Notes: a model not told the origin generated them from the letters alone. Positions 12,036-23,751 are shown, counted from the stretch's first letter. The stretch: DNA of 64,000 nucleotides from Hyaloperonospora brassicae (GCA_947650285.1 CANTFL010000221.1:248001-312000); one strand, 5' to 3'. Numbers and translations are program-made.

Positions 12036-13305
12036 ATGGCTGGGACCACGAACGCAGCTCAAAATTCACCAGGAGGTGTAGCGAGTGCACCCTCAACGGC
12101 GCACGTTCACGCAATTGTTGAAGAAATGCCCGCTAAGGAAAGAAGCAGAGCTACCGACGATAAAATCCTCGCAGCGCTTGCCGACGTCACTAGCCGCTTG
12201 GCGAGTCTCGAGTCGTATGAGAGGGTGAGCGACGAGGATGAGCGGATACTCGGAGCTGTGGAGAGCGGCATGTTAGCATCGAAGGTGGACGCGAAAATGT
12301 GCGGCCGGTCGATGACGATTGACGCGCTTGGAGATGCGGAAGAGAAGCCACCAGCGGCGCACGCTACCAGCGCGCAGCGGAACTCGGTGCGTCGCGCTTT
12401 GCGTCACTTAAGCAGCCGCAGCATCGCGCGACGATGTACGCAGATTCACCGCAGCCTCAATAGATCGCTCCGCCGCAATCGTACGCGCGCCCAGGCCTCA
12501 ATGGTCACGGAATGATAAGTGCGTCGCAGCGTAAGCTCAACATCAGAAAGATCGACGGAAGTGAACTATACAAAGGGCTCGGCAGCGATTTCTTTGACTG
12601 GGGACGCACCTTCTTGCACGCAGTGAGCTTGGCGGAAGCGTCTTGTGAGTTCGCTTGTAAGGAGGGTGTTAAAGCTGACTTGCTCGGGCATTTCCTGTCC
12701 TTCACGGGGGAGCGCTACTACCACAAACAGGTCGATACCTAGTGGACGCAGCGGCCGACGCTCGAACACGTGATGGAGCAGCTACTCGCGACCTTCAAGA
12801 CAACAATCACGGCGAATCAGGCGATGAAGCTGTTCTTGTCAAAGAAAGAGGCGAGACGCACCTGGCCTGAGCACTACCTCTACATGGTCGCGGTTAGCGA
12901 CGCGCGTGGCGGAAAAGATTTGCTCGTCCTCGACAACATCGTGCATCACGCGTCGCCGTAATTGATGACGTGATGAGAGCAAAGTACGACTCTTGTCGGG
13001 TCGACTACCTGCGTCAGGCAGGGGAACTTTCGCACTTTGCGCAGTCCATCGAGCTCGGTAGCGGCGCAGTCGGCCGCGAGGTGATTGATGCACACGTCGC
13101 GACGAAAGACACGCGGACGTGCTACCACTGTGGAAAAGTAGATCATGTGAAGCGTTTCTGCCCATCGAAGGAAACCGGTGGCGGCGAGAAGCCAAGCGGC
13201 GATATTAGGAGCGGCGACATGCTGCTCGCATTGACCGAGAATAAGATAGGTGGTGCTGAGAGTGCCAATATGCCTCTTGCGTCGACCAAGAGGCATGCGC
13301 GCTAA
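12036..13305 (+). pseudogene. Copia gag, frameshifted
   Basis: Gag begins at 12036 (MAGTTNAAQN), three bases after the primer site. It passes through three frames: 12036-12515, 12512-12961 (with a stop at 12740) and 12970-13305. A CCHC zinc knuckle, CYHCGKVDHVKRFC, lies at about 13120-13161, as expected near the end of gag. The middle segment reads DGSELYKGLGSDFFDWGR, like the substrate-recognition start of oomycete Copia gag. Non-functional. Confidence 0.8.
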
Positions 13306-14793
13306 AAAAAGTATCGCCGCGGTAGAAAGAAGACCGAGCTCTTCTTAGCGGTCGGTGACGCCAACGCGGGTGATTGTGACGACTAATTCATTGACAGCGG
13401 CGCGAGCCACCACCTCGTGAGCGACTCAAAGCTACTTGTTGACTCGACATTGTACAGCGATGAGATCGCCATGGCAGACGCCGAGTCGCTGCGACTGACG
13501 AGATGCGGCACTGTCCGAATGCAAGTGGTGACAGGAGGCGCCGAGAAGACTTTGCTTCTCACGGAAGTCTACCTGGATCCATGTCTGGCGAAGAACATCG
13601 TGTCGTACGGCAAGTTGGAGTAGAAAGGTTTTACGCTCATCTATGACGGAGAACGGCGCACTCTAACTCGACGCAGCAATGGCATGATCGCTTTCGACAT
13701 AGCGATGGAGAGTAACGTGCTCTATGTGCAAAGAACTTCCGCGATACGTCAGAGTGGCGAGCATGACGCCATCATGGCGGTTCCCGAGGCCGACGACGTG
13801 ACCGACATTGCGGGCGATGTGCAAGAAGAGACTTTGTTGCACTTTTACCAGCGAGTCGGCCATGTCGCGTTCGACACGATCGAACGCATGGCAAAAGATT
13901 TAGCATTGGGTATACGGCTCACCAGCAACAGGCGTGCAGCGTGCGTATCCTGCATGGAGGAAAAGCAGACACGAAACACGCGCAGCAGCAGCAGGACAGC
14001 GGCATGAACTCGCCGATCGATCGGATTGGCGGCGTCATCTGCTCGGACTTAAAAGGTCCGATGACGCCGCAGGATTGGCTACGCAACCGCTGTTTGGTTA
14101 ATTTTGTGGACCACAAGTCCAACTACAGCCGCAAAATTCTCACGAGGACGAGGGACTCGGCGGCAAAGCAATTCTGCGCTTTCCTCGTGCACTTCGAAGC
14201 GAACTTCGGCTTCCGCATTCACGTGCTGCTCACTGACGGCGGCGGCGAGTACGCGAACATCGACTTGTTTTGCAAGCGCTACGGGCGTCGCCAGGCAGAT
14301 CTCGGAAGCCCGCAACCAGGCGTCGAACGGCAAGGCCGAACGAATTCATCGGACGATCCTCAACCTCGCACGCAGCATGATGTTTGCGTGCGCGCTGCCA
14401 CTGAACTTTTGGGGCGACGCCGTACTCTACGCTGTCTACATTCTCAACCGCAGTCCGTCGCGAGCAAACGACAAGCGAGCGTCGCCACTCGAAGTACTCA
14501 CCGGTGTGGCACCGGATCTACGAAAGATCGTGGTGTTTGAATCGCACTGTCACGTGTATAGCGACCCTGGCAAAAGCGCGTTGCAACAGAGCTCGCAGAT
14601 CGGCACGATCGTCGGCATTGCAGAGGAGACAAAAGGCTACAAGGTCTACCTGCGCAAGGACAACAAGGTGATCGTGGTACAGCACATCAAAGTAATCGAC
14701 ATGCTCACGGAAAAGCGTAGCATGCAGGTGCAGCGCGCGATGACCGATAAAGGCGATGAAGAGATGGATGACACAGTGACGAAATCCGTTTAA
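13306..14793 (+). pseudogene. Copia protease and integrase, frameshifted
   Basis: The protease active site FIDSGASHHLVSDS is at about 13387-13428, directly after an in-frame TAA. The GAG-pre-integrase segment FYQRVGHVAFDTIERM follows at about 13846-13893. Integrase switches frame near 14007 and back near 14300. All three catalytic regions are visible: CSDLKGPM, LLTDGGGEYAN and SNGKAERIHRTIL. The region ends with VIVVQHIKVIDML before a stop at 14791. Confidence 0.85.
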
Positions 14794-15009
14794 ACTCAAG
14801 CATTGGCCGAGGTGGAAGCAGCAGTGACGCGCTACTGTGTCGATGGCGCGGCTGGAGCGAAGAGCAAGAAGTCGTGGACGCGACAGGCTCACGGTTAGCG
14901 CGGATCATCAAAGCGCGCGCAAGATACAGCGCAACAGGAGGGACCATAAGCTAGCGGTGAGGTCGTAACCGTAGCGTACGAGTGCGATCCGACAAGCTAT
15001 AGCGAGGCA

Positions 15010-16611
15010 ATGAAAAGCGCGAAGCGGTGCGAATGGAAGCGCGCGATGGAGAAAGAAGTGGCCGCGTTACAAGACAATGACGTCTGGCGCTTCAAGAGGC
15101 GTGCGTCGGGCATGAATGCGCTGCACACCAAGTGGGTGTACAAGACGAAGCCGGACGCCCAAGGGAATTTGGAGCGGTACAAGGCTCGGCTAGTGGCTTG
15201 CGGCAACGAGCAAGACTTCGGTGTCAACTACAGCTTGACGTTTGCGGTAGTGATGGACTTGTCGACCGTCAAGGTTATCCTCGCGCTTGCGGCCACGTGG
15301 GGGGTGCCTACCAAGCACGGCGACACCCCCAACGCGTACGTTAAGGGGGAAAAGGAAGCTTGTCGAGGGTGCTGTGAAGGGTGGCGTAACTGGACTTGTG
15401 CAGGGAACAGTGCAAGGCATTACAGGTCCTGGCGTTGTCTTGTTCAAGGGTTTGACATCGACGTCTCACACACAGTTTCGTACTGGGCGTCCGATCCACA
15501 GTTGTGGATCGCTCGCTCCCCATTTGGCGGCCGCCGCCGAAATCCGAAGCGTGTGGAAAAGGGCCGACTGGTTGCTGAGTTTGACGAAACTCATTACAAA
15601 CCAGCCCTTATGAATCTCGAGGTGCTTGGTGCGAACGGACTGAACTCGGACGAGTCGTGTGACCCTTTGTGCGTAGTGCGAATCGATGGTGTGGATGTAG
15701 TGAAAACGGCAGTGGTCTACAACACGGTGAACCCGGTGTGGCGAGAGAGCATGCAGCTCGCCCTAGCGGGCGGAGAGGACGGGGTGCAATTCGTGGTGAA
15801 GAACTCGTACGGTGGCACTGTAGCCAAGACAATCGGCAAATGCATTTTGATTATGGCGCAGCTGCAAGATGATTTCAAGCCGCCTGAGTACTCATCGGAT
15901 CTTGCGCAATGGGTTCATACGCAGGTAAAACCCGGAAACACGAAGAAGAACGTAAGCCACGTCATTGACGAGAAGGATTATTCCTTGGTGATGCTGAACA
16001 GGAAAAAGTCGAAGAAGAAGAGCCATGCAGCGTTTCTGGGAGACGAGGCGCACCAGGACCTCGTAACGGTTGTGTCATTGAGAGACATGGTCGTCACTAG
16101 CTCGACTGGTAGCGGCATGCTTGGATTCGGCAACTTGGGCAGTAGCACGCCCAATATTTCGCCGTACATTTCTGTGCACGTAGGCAAGAATGCTAATCGT
16201 ACGAACACCGCAAAAATGTCGTTCGTCAAGAATCAAAAGAAGGAGCAAGTGGACCACGCGTCGTGGGGAGAGAGCTTTACGTTTCCGCTGACAGCTAAGG
16301 AGCTCAGTCGTGGCGGTGCGGGCTCGAAGCTGACTTTTTCGCTGAAGGCCAAGAGTATGATTGTCGACGCAAGACTCGGGTCGGCATCTATGGACATTGA
16401 CGCGAGGACTCATGCGACAGAAGAGATGGTACTAAAAGACGAGTCCAGCAAGCCGATAGGATACCTCACGGTGAAGGTAGAGGTCACTAGCTCAGCTACA
16501 TCGTCTCGCTCGCTGTCGTTTCAATCGATCGAGTCCGTTGGCGATATGGCGTTCTTGCCGTCAGACGCAGTCAAGGCTGGCACCATCCGCGTATCGTGCA
16601 AGTTCGAGTAA
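15010..16611 (+). pseudogene. Copia RT start fused in frame to C2-domain host gene
   Basis: This 533-codon open frame is chimeric. The first ~115 codons are Copia RT: WKRAMEKEVAALQDNDVWR, TKWVYKTKPDAQGNLERYKARLVA (positions about 15040-15200), ending at PNAYVKGEKE. From about 15350 the DNA is host gene, at first read best in the next frame (15354-15500: KLVEGAVKGGVTGLVQGTV, Gly-rich repeats like those before C2 domains in large lipid-transfer proteins). It is back in the main frame from about 15560. Then comes a C2 domain, MNLEVLGANGLNSDESCDP...NTVNPVWRESM (about 15610-15760), and a second C2-like block, SPYISVHVGKN...WGESFTFPL (about 16160-16290). The true N-terminus of the host protein is lost. 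The long frame may be transcribed but is not a normal gene. Confidence 0.75.
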
Positions 16612-17934
16612 CAACAGCTCTATTGTGTGTCGGGTACCTCGACGTTATATCATACACATCGGCGGGATGAATCTAAAAACTGAACAAGTAACGGCAGCGC
16701 ATCGGATCGCACTTCTAGATATCGTCTCCCACCACTCTTGACTGTGTTCAACTCGATTGGGACCGGCCATCACGCGCCCTCCGCGCTTCTTCATGTGCTG
16801 GCGGGGTCTTTCCACGTTACTTGGTGTGCTATTTGGCCACACGAACGTCCTTGGGAAGGACACCTCTGTTCCTGTCTGGCAACCTGCAGTTTCTACCTTG
16901 ACCACCGCGGACCCTTACGCCATGACGCTTCAAGTCCTCCAGGTATATCCAGTTTGTGGATTTGTTACAAAAGTTGTACGAGCAACTACCGTGACTTACT
17001 TCGAAATGGTCGTACATGATATTCGTAGTACAATTTGTTCGGCCGGCCGTACGAAGTCTCAAAAGATGGACAGCGCGAGCGACTGCAGCGGGTCCCTGAG
17101 TCACTTGATCGGATTTCCCAATCGATTGACGTCGTGACGTTAGCCGAGGCCGACATTCAGACGCAGCGGGACGACATGCTCGCGCAATTCCAAAAGTTTG
17201 GTTTTCATCATGTCACGTCGATTTTGCACGACCCGGACCCGTTTACCAGTTTATTGAACGGTGGAGTGATGATAGTTTCCAAGTGGCCCATTGTCCGAGA
17301 GGCACAACATGTGTACCGTAATGCTTGTCACTACTCGGACTGTCTTGCGGCAAAAGGCGTCAAGTATGCTCGCATACTGAAGACCGTAGATGGTGTATTC
17401 AAGATATTCAACGTGTTCGCAACGCATATGCAGGTAGAGAGTATGTTGGATTTGGTGCTGCGAATCGAAAAGACACTGCATGTTATACTGTGGGGCATGA
17501 TGGACTGTAGGCTTGGTCGACGCTCGAAGGACGGTCTGACCGGATCGAGCAAGCTAAGCAGGTATGTTCATGCCCGACGTGGATCCATGGGCACGCCGCA
17601 TAATCTCGATGTGTTCTCACAGATGCGCCAATTTATCGATGCTATTGGCATTCCGCATCACGAGGTAGGACAGCAAGCGTTGTAGTACACACAATGCACC
17701 GCGTGACTAATGTCGAATTCGTGGTTTCTGATTGCCATGGACTTGAACGTAGCCTTTGCTTCTTGCCGAGGACTTTAACGTGGACAACCATACGTTTGGA
17801 AGTGAAGTGGCATATCTGGTGGAACTGCTTCAAGCACACGAGCCTCGTCGGATCGGCGAACAGAACTTTACTAGCGAGTGCGTCGTGCGTTATTTGTTGC
17901 AATGCTTTCTGTGTAGGCTCACTTCCCATGTCAC

Positions 17935-18310
17935 GTTGTGTCGAATACAGCCCACACACGAACGTACTGGTTGGGCGCGACGGGGCTGCGATCAGTAGCA
18001 AGTGCTTTGCGCAATATGTTCACAATTGGGGGCCGGCAAAGGTTTGTCGTCAAAATTGCTATGTTTCGACTGCTTACACTTAGCACTTGTCAATCGAATT
18101 GGTGGACTACAAACAGGACGGCGTTTACCATCCGTCATTGCTTACCCGATCAACTTGCATGGTGCATGCTGTCATGGACGAGGCTAGTTGGCTTGTGCAT
18201 GCTGAGCTAGACGATATGTGCTATTGCCCGTGCTGTCCACTAGAGTGGCTAGACTACACCCTGTATGGCAGAGGTACCACAGCTGTATCGTCATTTGCGC
18301 TTGTCTGATC
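17935..18310 (+). repeat. 376-base gene segment, left copy
   Basis: It starts inside intron 4 of the sphingomyelinase-like gene, carries exons 5 and 6, and ends inside intron 6, directly against the left LTR of the Copia element. It matches 24026-24401 at equal length with three differences that I can see (one near 18031, two at about 18180). Confidence 0.95.
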
Positions 18311-18571
18311 TGTTGGAAACTGGATGCAAGTCAACGGTGGACAATGAAGTAAAGGGTGGCGGTTGACAATACCTTTTACAGGGAAGGTTTTATCTGGAAG
18401 GTATAGTTGACAATACCTTTTACAGGGAAGGTTTATCTGGAAGGTATTTCGTAGAAGATTCCTCCTGACATGAAGACATGCATTGAGTAGACTCAGTCCA
18501 AAAGTTTCCCTCCAGTAAACAAGTTGTTTGTGAGTGCGTAGCCATTGTTTCCCTTTATCCATACTCTATTA
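18311..18571 (+). repeat. 5' LTR of young Copia element
   Basis: Starts TGTTGGAAAC and ends CTCTATTA. It contains an internal tandem duplication of 42-43 bases (18362-18404 and 18406-18447, each starting GTTGACAATACC), which may be regulatory. Identical to 23765-24025. Confidence 0.95.
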
Positions 18572-18584
18572 GGGTTATGAGCCC
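18572..18584 (+). other. primer-binding site matching initiator tRNA-Met anticodon loop
   Basis: GGGTTATGAGCCC directly follows the LTR. Its complement, GGGCTCATAACCC, is the anticodon stem-loop of eukaryotic initiator tRNA-Met (CAT anticodon in the middle). Priming by a tRNA half rather than its 3' end is established for Drosophila copia. Confidence 0.75.
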
Positions 18585-18642
18585 AAGGACGACCTGCTAT
18601 TAAGAGAAGCGCTAAACAAGACTACACTACAACAACTATACC

Positions 18643-21600
18643 ATGTATTCCTCATCGGACTCTGAGGACGGCAAGAGAAAAAGACACAAGGAGATTAAGT
18701 TGGGATCGCAAGGCACTCCAGTTAATTGGAATGGAGAAGACTGGACCTTCTACAAGCACGCGATGCTCAACGCATTCGAGCAAAACCTACTCGATGAGAT
18801 CGCAGCAGGAGGCGTTGTGGAGGACGCATCCTGGAATCAAGCCAAGAAGGACAAGTTCAAGAAGAGTCAAGCCGAGGTGAAGATTCTTATTCAAGGCTCG
18901 TTGTCGATGAAGCTGGCCAAGCAGGTGATGTCGAAGAAGACAGGAACCGAGATGTGGCACGAGCTCTGCTCAATTTTTGAAGGGAAGCAAAACTCAGCCA
19001 TGATAGCGCAGAAAGTGTACCGCCTCCAAAGCGAGCTACACAGGACCCATTTGCGTCCAAATGGTGACGTGAGAAGTCATTTGTACACTTTGTTCGACAT
19101 CAAAGACCAGCTCGAGGACTTGAATTCTCCTGTAAATGATTTACAGATGGTGGACATGATGCTGCGCAGTCTCCCGACGCAGATGTGCTATAATGAACTC
19201 AGAAGAAAGGTATTATTTAGCTCAAATATGAGTAAATATACGCCTGAGATAGTTCGCGAGATGATATTCACCGCCGAGTCGCGCAGTAAAGACTGGGAAA
19301 GCTATGCATTCGGGAGCGCTCAAGGCAAGAAGAAGCCAAATGGTCCAACTACTGGAACGAGAGGTGGCATGAGGCAAACCTTGAGAGACGATAAGACGAG
19401 AAAAATCAAGAATCATGATTTTGAGTGTCATCATTGTGGAGGTAAAGGCCATTACAAGAGAAATTGTCCACAATTGATGAATGAAGAGAAGTCGCGTGGA
19501 AGAAAAAGTGCTCACGCAAAGTACGCCAACTCTGGTAGCAAGACGAAAATGGAAGAGAAGGGCGAGCCTTTATTGCAACGCAAGGTGCAAGCAGATAAGC
19601 GTGACGTGGTGATAGGAGAAGCTACAAAGTTGACGTCAAAGGATTCAACTTCTAGCAACTGGTATTTCGACACGGGTACAAATGCCCACATAGTGTCCTC
19701 CAAGGAATACTTTACTGTACTACAGAGTATGGAAGACAGTGACTGGAATCCAATGATATCCGGATTCACACTCAATGGAGCGAAAGCAAAAGCTGAAGGA
19801 TTTGGTACGATTATTCTTGCAACAGTTGTTGATGAAGAATTGGTAACAGTGTTCGTGGAAGACGTTCTCTACGTCCCTCAAGCTGGATGCAATTTGTTTT
19901 CGCCTGGTTTGGCTATGGACCAAGGATTCAGCATGTCATGGGACCCGAATGCTAAGATATTTACTATGACGAAAGACGATATCGAGGTGATACGGACACA
20001 TCGGAAGCACCGCCTATGGACGTTTACTGCTCAAAATGCAAATAATACTGCACAGCACAAGAAAAACATTACCACGAAGCGACAAGTTATTGCTAACTTT
20101 GCAGTGACTGATGGTGTGGAAGATATCGATGTCTGGCATGAACGACTGGCACACACGTGTCCAGAATATATCCGGTTGATGGTTGATCGTGGCCTGGCAA
20201 AAGGTATCATGCTAAAGAGACGTGGGAAATTCGATTGTGTAGACTGTCATGTTGGTAAACAGCGGCGAAAGTCATTTCGAAAGGCGTTAGATAGAAATAT
20301 CGCGAACGTTAATGACATTGTTTTTGCCGATTTGCTGATACCAGGAATAGGCAATGGATCCCCATATACCGCCGTCCTAGTCGTTATGGATGGATACTCA
20401 CGTTACGTCAGTGTCTTCATGCTCAAGTCTAAGTCTGAGAATGAAGTCAACAAATTCATGCAGGAATATATTGCTTGGGCTGAACGACAAGTTGGCAAGA
20501 GGGTTGAGGCTGTGATTACTCATCAGTTGAGTGAAGATTCTCAACGAAGCCAAGGAGCTCTCGTGAGGCAAGTCCTTACAGACAAAGGGCAGGAATTTTG
20601 CAATGGTACAATGGCACAGTGGTATCAAGAAAGGGGCATAGTGCATACAAGAGTCGGCCCCAAAGCGTCCCAACTAAATTTAGTTGAGCGCACACACCAG
20701 ACATTGATTGGAATGGTGAAGACCATGATGCACCAGTCTGGATTACCTAAATCATTTTGGGTGCATGCATTAGTAACAGCTGCCTACATCAAAAACAGAG
20801 TGTATTGCAAAGGGGCAGGACGCACTCCGTATGAGTTGATGTTTGGTTCGAGACCGGACGTTCATCACATCCGGGCGTTTGGGTCACTCACTTATTGTCA
20901 CACGCCAAGAGAGAAACGGAAAAAGCTGAGCATGAATTGCCGAGTGGGATTCCTCATTGGATATCACGAGAACATTGTTGGTTGTCATGTGTACTTCCCA
21001 ACAGAGCACATGAAAGGATATGTGTCAGATGTCAAGATAAATGAGGCTATAAAGTATAAGGATCGTTTCGACAGTGGATATACATCAAAAGTCAGACGGT
21101 GGCTCCAGACACTAAGTGAATACGCTGAGGAGGGCGCATTTAATGATTCTAGTTCTGAAGAATCCGAGGTGTCACATCTGACTGACATTGTAGCAAGCAT
21201 GGATTGTAATAGCAGTACCATTCAGATGGAGACTGCTGAATCCGATCCCGACACTCTAAATGAGGCAGACCAAACCTTGTGGAATGACATGCTACGCAAT
21301 AGTATTTTACCAGAAGTGGTCCAGACACAAGGACAAACCAGCGAACAATATTTCAGTGCGAGCAGTAGCGACAAAGAAGAAGGTCAGGAGAGCGAATCTG
21401 GTGAAACGCAGGGGGGAGAGCTAGAACCCAGTGACAGCGTTTCTCAAGAACTATCTGAACATGCTACGCCGGGGGAAGAGTTAGCACCCAGTGACAGCGT
21501 TTCTCAAGAACTTTCAGAAGATGCATCGGATCCTCCAGCTGATTCTACAGCACATTATCGCGCCGAATATTGTGACTCTGTTCCAGATAGCAACAAAGCA

Positions 21601-23745
21601 GTTGCAAATGACTCGGATATTTATGACGACGATAAAGACGATGCGGAATCCGGACTTGAGTCGCACAATGACGAGGAAACAGCTGACGATGATAACGCTG
21701 ATGATGATACAGACGCAGATGATGATACAGCTTCAGGTGAAGAGAGACTGCTCACTGATACTGGACATATAACAGACCCTGAAGTGACTCGAAATGAATC
21801 TGTCTATGCTGCAAGTGACTACAATTATGATTGTTTATTCGATCCTTTATTCGATCCAAGCGACATGTTGGAGGCTGTGAACGGCACCACGACGTTGACC
21901 ATTGCCAATGATCAGCTGATCGGCCACAGAAGACCCAGAGATGTCGAAGTCAGGCGAAGTAGAGAGCACAAAAGAATAAAAGAGGATCACAAAAGAGCAA
22001 AGATCACTCCGCGTCTACCCATATTGAGAAAGAATGATCAGCAATGTATACTGAACCAGCGCGAAGATTTCACGGTTAACGCTGCATTCAGAACACCAAA
22101 GAACGTTGAAAGCGAAGCGTACGGTAATCGCGCAAGTGATATTCGGACACCAAAGAACTTTCGTCAGGCGATGTGCTCGAAATATGCAACCCAGTGGAAA
22201 GCAGCTATGGACGAAGAATTGGAAGCAATGAAGTCCAAGGGAGTGATCACATTAATTTCGAAACGAGAGATGCCTGAAGACACTAAAGCGATCAAGACAA
22301 TGTGGGTCTATAGTGTTAAAACGGACCACTTAGGCAACGTTATCCGTCTTCGAGCAAGAATTGTGGCTCGAGGTGACAAACAACGCCCAGGAATTGACTA
22401 TGGAGAAACCTTCAGTCCTGTAGCACGTATGGCGACTTTCAGGATGTTCGTGGCCACTTGTCTATTGATGGACTTGACCATTTACCAGGGTGATATCAAC
22501 ACGGCCTACCTGAATGCACCCTTGGGGATCAAGCAGTACTTGGACTCTCTAGATGGATATCCTTCTGAAACTGACGACATGGTATATGTTGTTCACAAGG
22601 CACTGTATGGTCTTAAACAGTCTGGTCGAGAGTGGAACACCGAAGTAAATGCGTGGTTTTTACGGTATGGGTTTAAGCGTTGCACTACAGAACCGTGTCT
22701 GTATTACTACGATTCAGGTTCTGAGTTCGTATTGGCACTACTCTACGTGGATGACATTCTGTGTGCAACCAAGAATGAATTGTTCAAGACGAAAATGTTT
22801 CGGAGTCTGGACGAGGTCTATGGAATGAAGGATCAAGGTCTACTTAGCACTTATTTGGGTGTTCAAGTAGAGAGAAGCGATGATGCGATTAAAATTCACC
22901 AGACGAAATACTGCGAAGACGTTATCAATCGTTTTAACTTTGGAGATGCGCACGCTAGCAGAATTCCGATGGAAACAAACATACGACTTGCTGTAAACGA
23001 TACGGATACCGCGAGGGCCAAACGCATACCTGACAATGGCAAAGAATTTCCATATCGTGAGCTAATTGGCTCATTGATGTATCTGGCAACATGTACGAGG
23101 CCAGATCTTGCGTATGTGGTCGGGCAGCTTAGTAGATACGTGCAAAGCCCAACACAACAACACATTGGCGCGGCCAAGAGAGTGTTAAGGTATCTGGTGG
23201 GTTCCAAGACTCATGGAATTGTGTTCCACGCAAACAATGATGGAAAATTAAGAAGTGATTTAACCGTTGAGGGATTTTGCGATGCGGACTGGGGAAACGA
23301 CCCAGACACGAGGAAAAGCATTACTGGATATGTACATTGCTTGGCAGGAGGTGCGATATCGTGGGCGTCACGACGGCAGAGTATCGTGGCTCAATCTACG
23401 GCTGAGGCCGAATATGTAGCAGCTTGCGAGGCCTGTATGGAAGGGAGGGGTCTCATTCAGGTTCTAATCGAGATATTCCCAAGGTTGGTGTCGAAGTTTC
23501 GTCTCGGGATTGACAATCAAGCTGCCTTTGTGATGGCTACAAACCCGACCTACAGTCGCAGAACACGACACATTGAACTACGCTGGCACTACGTTCGAGA
23601 TCAGTATGTGAAGAAAGCAGTAGAACTGTGGAAGGTAAAGACAGACGTGAATCCCTCAGACTTGATGACCAAGCCCCTGGCGAGTGCGCGTTTTGAGGCA
23701 CTTATCACCATGATAGGGATGACCAAGAACGTTTTGCCGCAGTAA
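18643..23745 (+). CDS. Copia Gag-Pol polyprotein, 1700 residues
   Basis: A complete single-frame polyprotein. Domains in order: gag substrate-binding region (1-250); CCHC knuckle CHHCGGKGHYKRNC (about 262-276); aspartic protease WYFDTGTNAH (about 340); GAG-pre-integrase VWHERLAHTCPEY (about 497) with CVDCHVGKQ; integrase with Asp near 562, LTDKGQEF near 645 and LVERTHQTL near 681; an acidic linker (about 830-1080) holding a repeated SDSVSQELSE unit; reverse transcriptase from about 1180, with LLYVDDILC near 1366; RNase H from about 1543, with FCDADWGNDPDTRKSITGY, ending DLMTKPLA. All catalytic residues I looked for are present. It acts in a cytoplasmic virus-like particle; integration is nuclear. 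The ATG at 18643 is the first one, about 60 bases after the primer site. Confidence 0.95.
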   Translation: MYSSSDSEDGKRKRHKEIKLGSQGTPVNWNGEDWTFYKHAMLNAFEQNLLDEIAAGGVVEDASWNQAKKDKFKKSQAEVKILIQGSLSMKLAKQVMSKKTGTEMWHELCSIFEGKQNSAMIAQKVYRLQSELHRTHLRPNGDVRSHLYTLFDIKDQLEDLNSPVNDLQMVDMMLRSLPTQMCYNELRRKVLFSSNMSKYTPEIVREMIFTAESRSKDWESYAFGSAQGKKKPNGPTTGTRGGMRQTLRDDKTRKIKNHDFECHHCGGKGHYKRNCPQLMNEEKSRGRKSAHAKYANSGSKTKMEEKGEPLLQRKVQADKRDVVIGEATKLTSKDSTSSNWYFDTGTNAHIVSSKEYFTVLQSMEDSDWNPMISGFTLNGAKAKAEGFGTIILATVVDEELVTVFVEDVLYVPQAGCNLFSPGLAMDQGFSMSWDPNAKIFTMTKDDIEVIRTHRKHRLWTFTAQNANNTAQHKKNITTKRQVIANFAVTDGVEDIDVWHERLAHTCPEYIRLMVDRGLAKGIMLKRRGKFDCVDCHVGKQRRKSFRKALDRNIANVNDIVFADLLIPGIGNGSPYTAVLVVMDGYSRYVSVFMLKSKSENEVNKFMQEYIAWAERQVGKRVEAVITHQLSEDSQRSQGALVRQVLTDKGQEFCNGTMAQWYQERGIVHTRVGPKASQLNLVERTHQTLIGMVKTMMHQSGLPKSFWVHALVTAAYIKNRVYCKGAGRTPYELMFGSRPDVHHIRAFGSLTYCHTPREKRKKLSMNCRVGFLIGYHENIVGCHVYFPTEHMKGYVSDVKINEAIKYKDRFDSGYTSKVRRWLQTLSEYAEEGAFNDSSSEESEVSHLTDIVASMDCNSSTIQMETAESDPDTLNEADQTLWNDMLRNSILPEVVQTQGQTSEQYFSASSSDKEEGQESESGETQGGELEPSDSVSQELSEHATPGEELAPSDSVSQELSEDASDPPADSTAHYRAEYCDSVPDSNKAVANDSDIYDDDKDDAESGLESHNDEETADDDNADDDTDADDDTASGEERLLTDTGHITDPEVTRNESVYAASDYNYDCLFDPLFDPSDMLEAVNGTTTLTIANDQLIGHRRPRDVEVRRSREHKRIKEDHKRAKITPRLPILRKNDQQCILNQREDFTVNAAFRTPKNVESEAYGNRASDIRTPKNFRQAMCSKYATQWKAAMDEELEAMKSKGVITLISKREMPEDTKAIKTMWVYSVKTDHLGNVIRLRARIVARGDKQRPGIDYGETFSPVARMATFRMFVATCLLMDLTIYQGDINTAYLNAPLGIKQYLDSLDGYPSETDDMVYVVHKALYGLKQSGREWNTEVNAWFLRYGFKRCTTEPCLYYYDSGSEFVLALLYVDDILCATKNELFKTKMFRSLDEVYGMKDQGLLSTYLGVQVERSDDAIKIHQTKYCEDVINRFNFGDAHASRIPMETNIRLAVNDTDTARAKRIPDNGKEFPYRELIGSLMYLATCTRPDLAYVVGQLSRYVQSPTQQHIGAAKRVLRYLVGSKTHGIVFHANNDGKLRSDLTVEGFCDADWGNDPDTRKSITGYVHCLAGGAISWASRRQSIVAQSTAEAEYVAACEACMEGRGLIQVLIEIFPRLVSKFRLGIDNQAAFVMATNPTYSRRTRHIELRWHYVRDQYVKKAVELWKVKTDVNPSDLMTKPLASARFEALITMIGMTKNVLPQ

Positions 23746-23751
23746 CTACTG

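Larger units (their letters stand above)
12023..15355 (+). mobile_element. Ty1/Copia element, 3'-truncated
   Basis: A plus-strand Copia element beginning with a primer site GGTTACGAGCC at 12023-12033. It contains gag, protease, integrase and only the start of the reverse transcriptase. It stops abruptly inside RT at about 15350, where host C2-gene sequence begins at a short shared AAGGAAG-like junction. RNase H and the 3' LTR are missing, so recombination or deletion removed the 3' half. Order PR-IN-RT identifies Copia. Confidence 0.85.

Noticed and set aside
15287..15613. Independent 108-codon plus-strand gene
   Set aside because: Its first part is Copia RT in the wrong frame; the useful middle is host C2-gene sequence already covered by the chimera entry.
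18254..18562. Minus-strand 102-codon ORF, repeated at 23705-24016
   Set aside because: It is antisense to the Copia LTR and appears twice only because the LTRs are identical; no protein motif.
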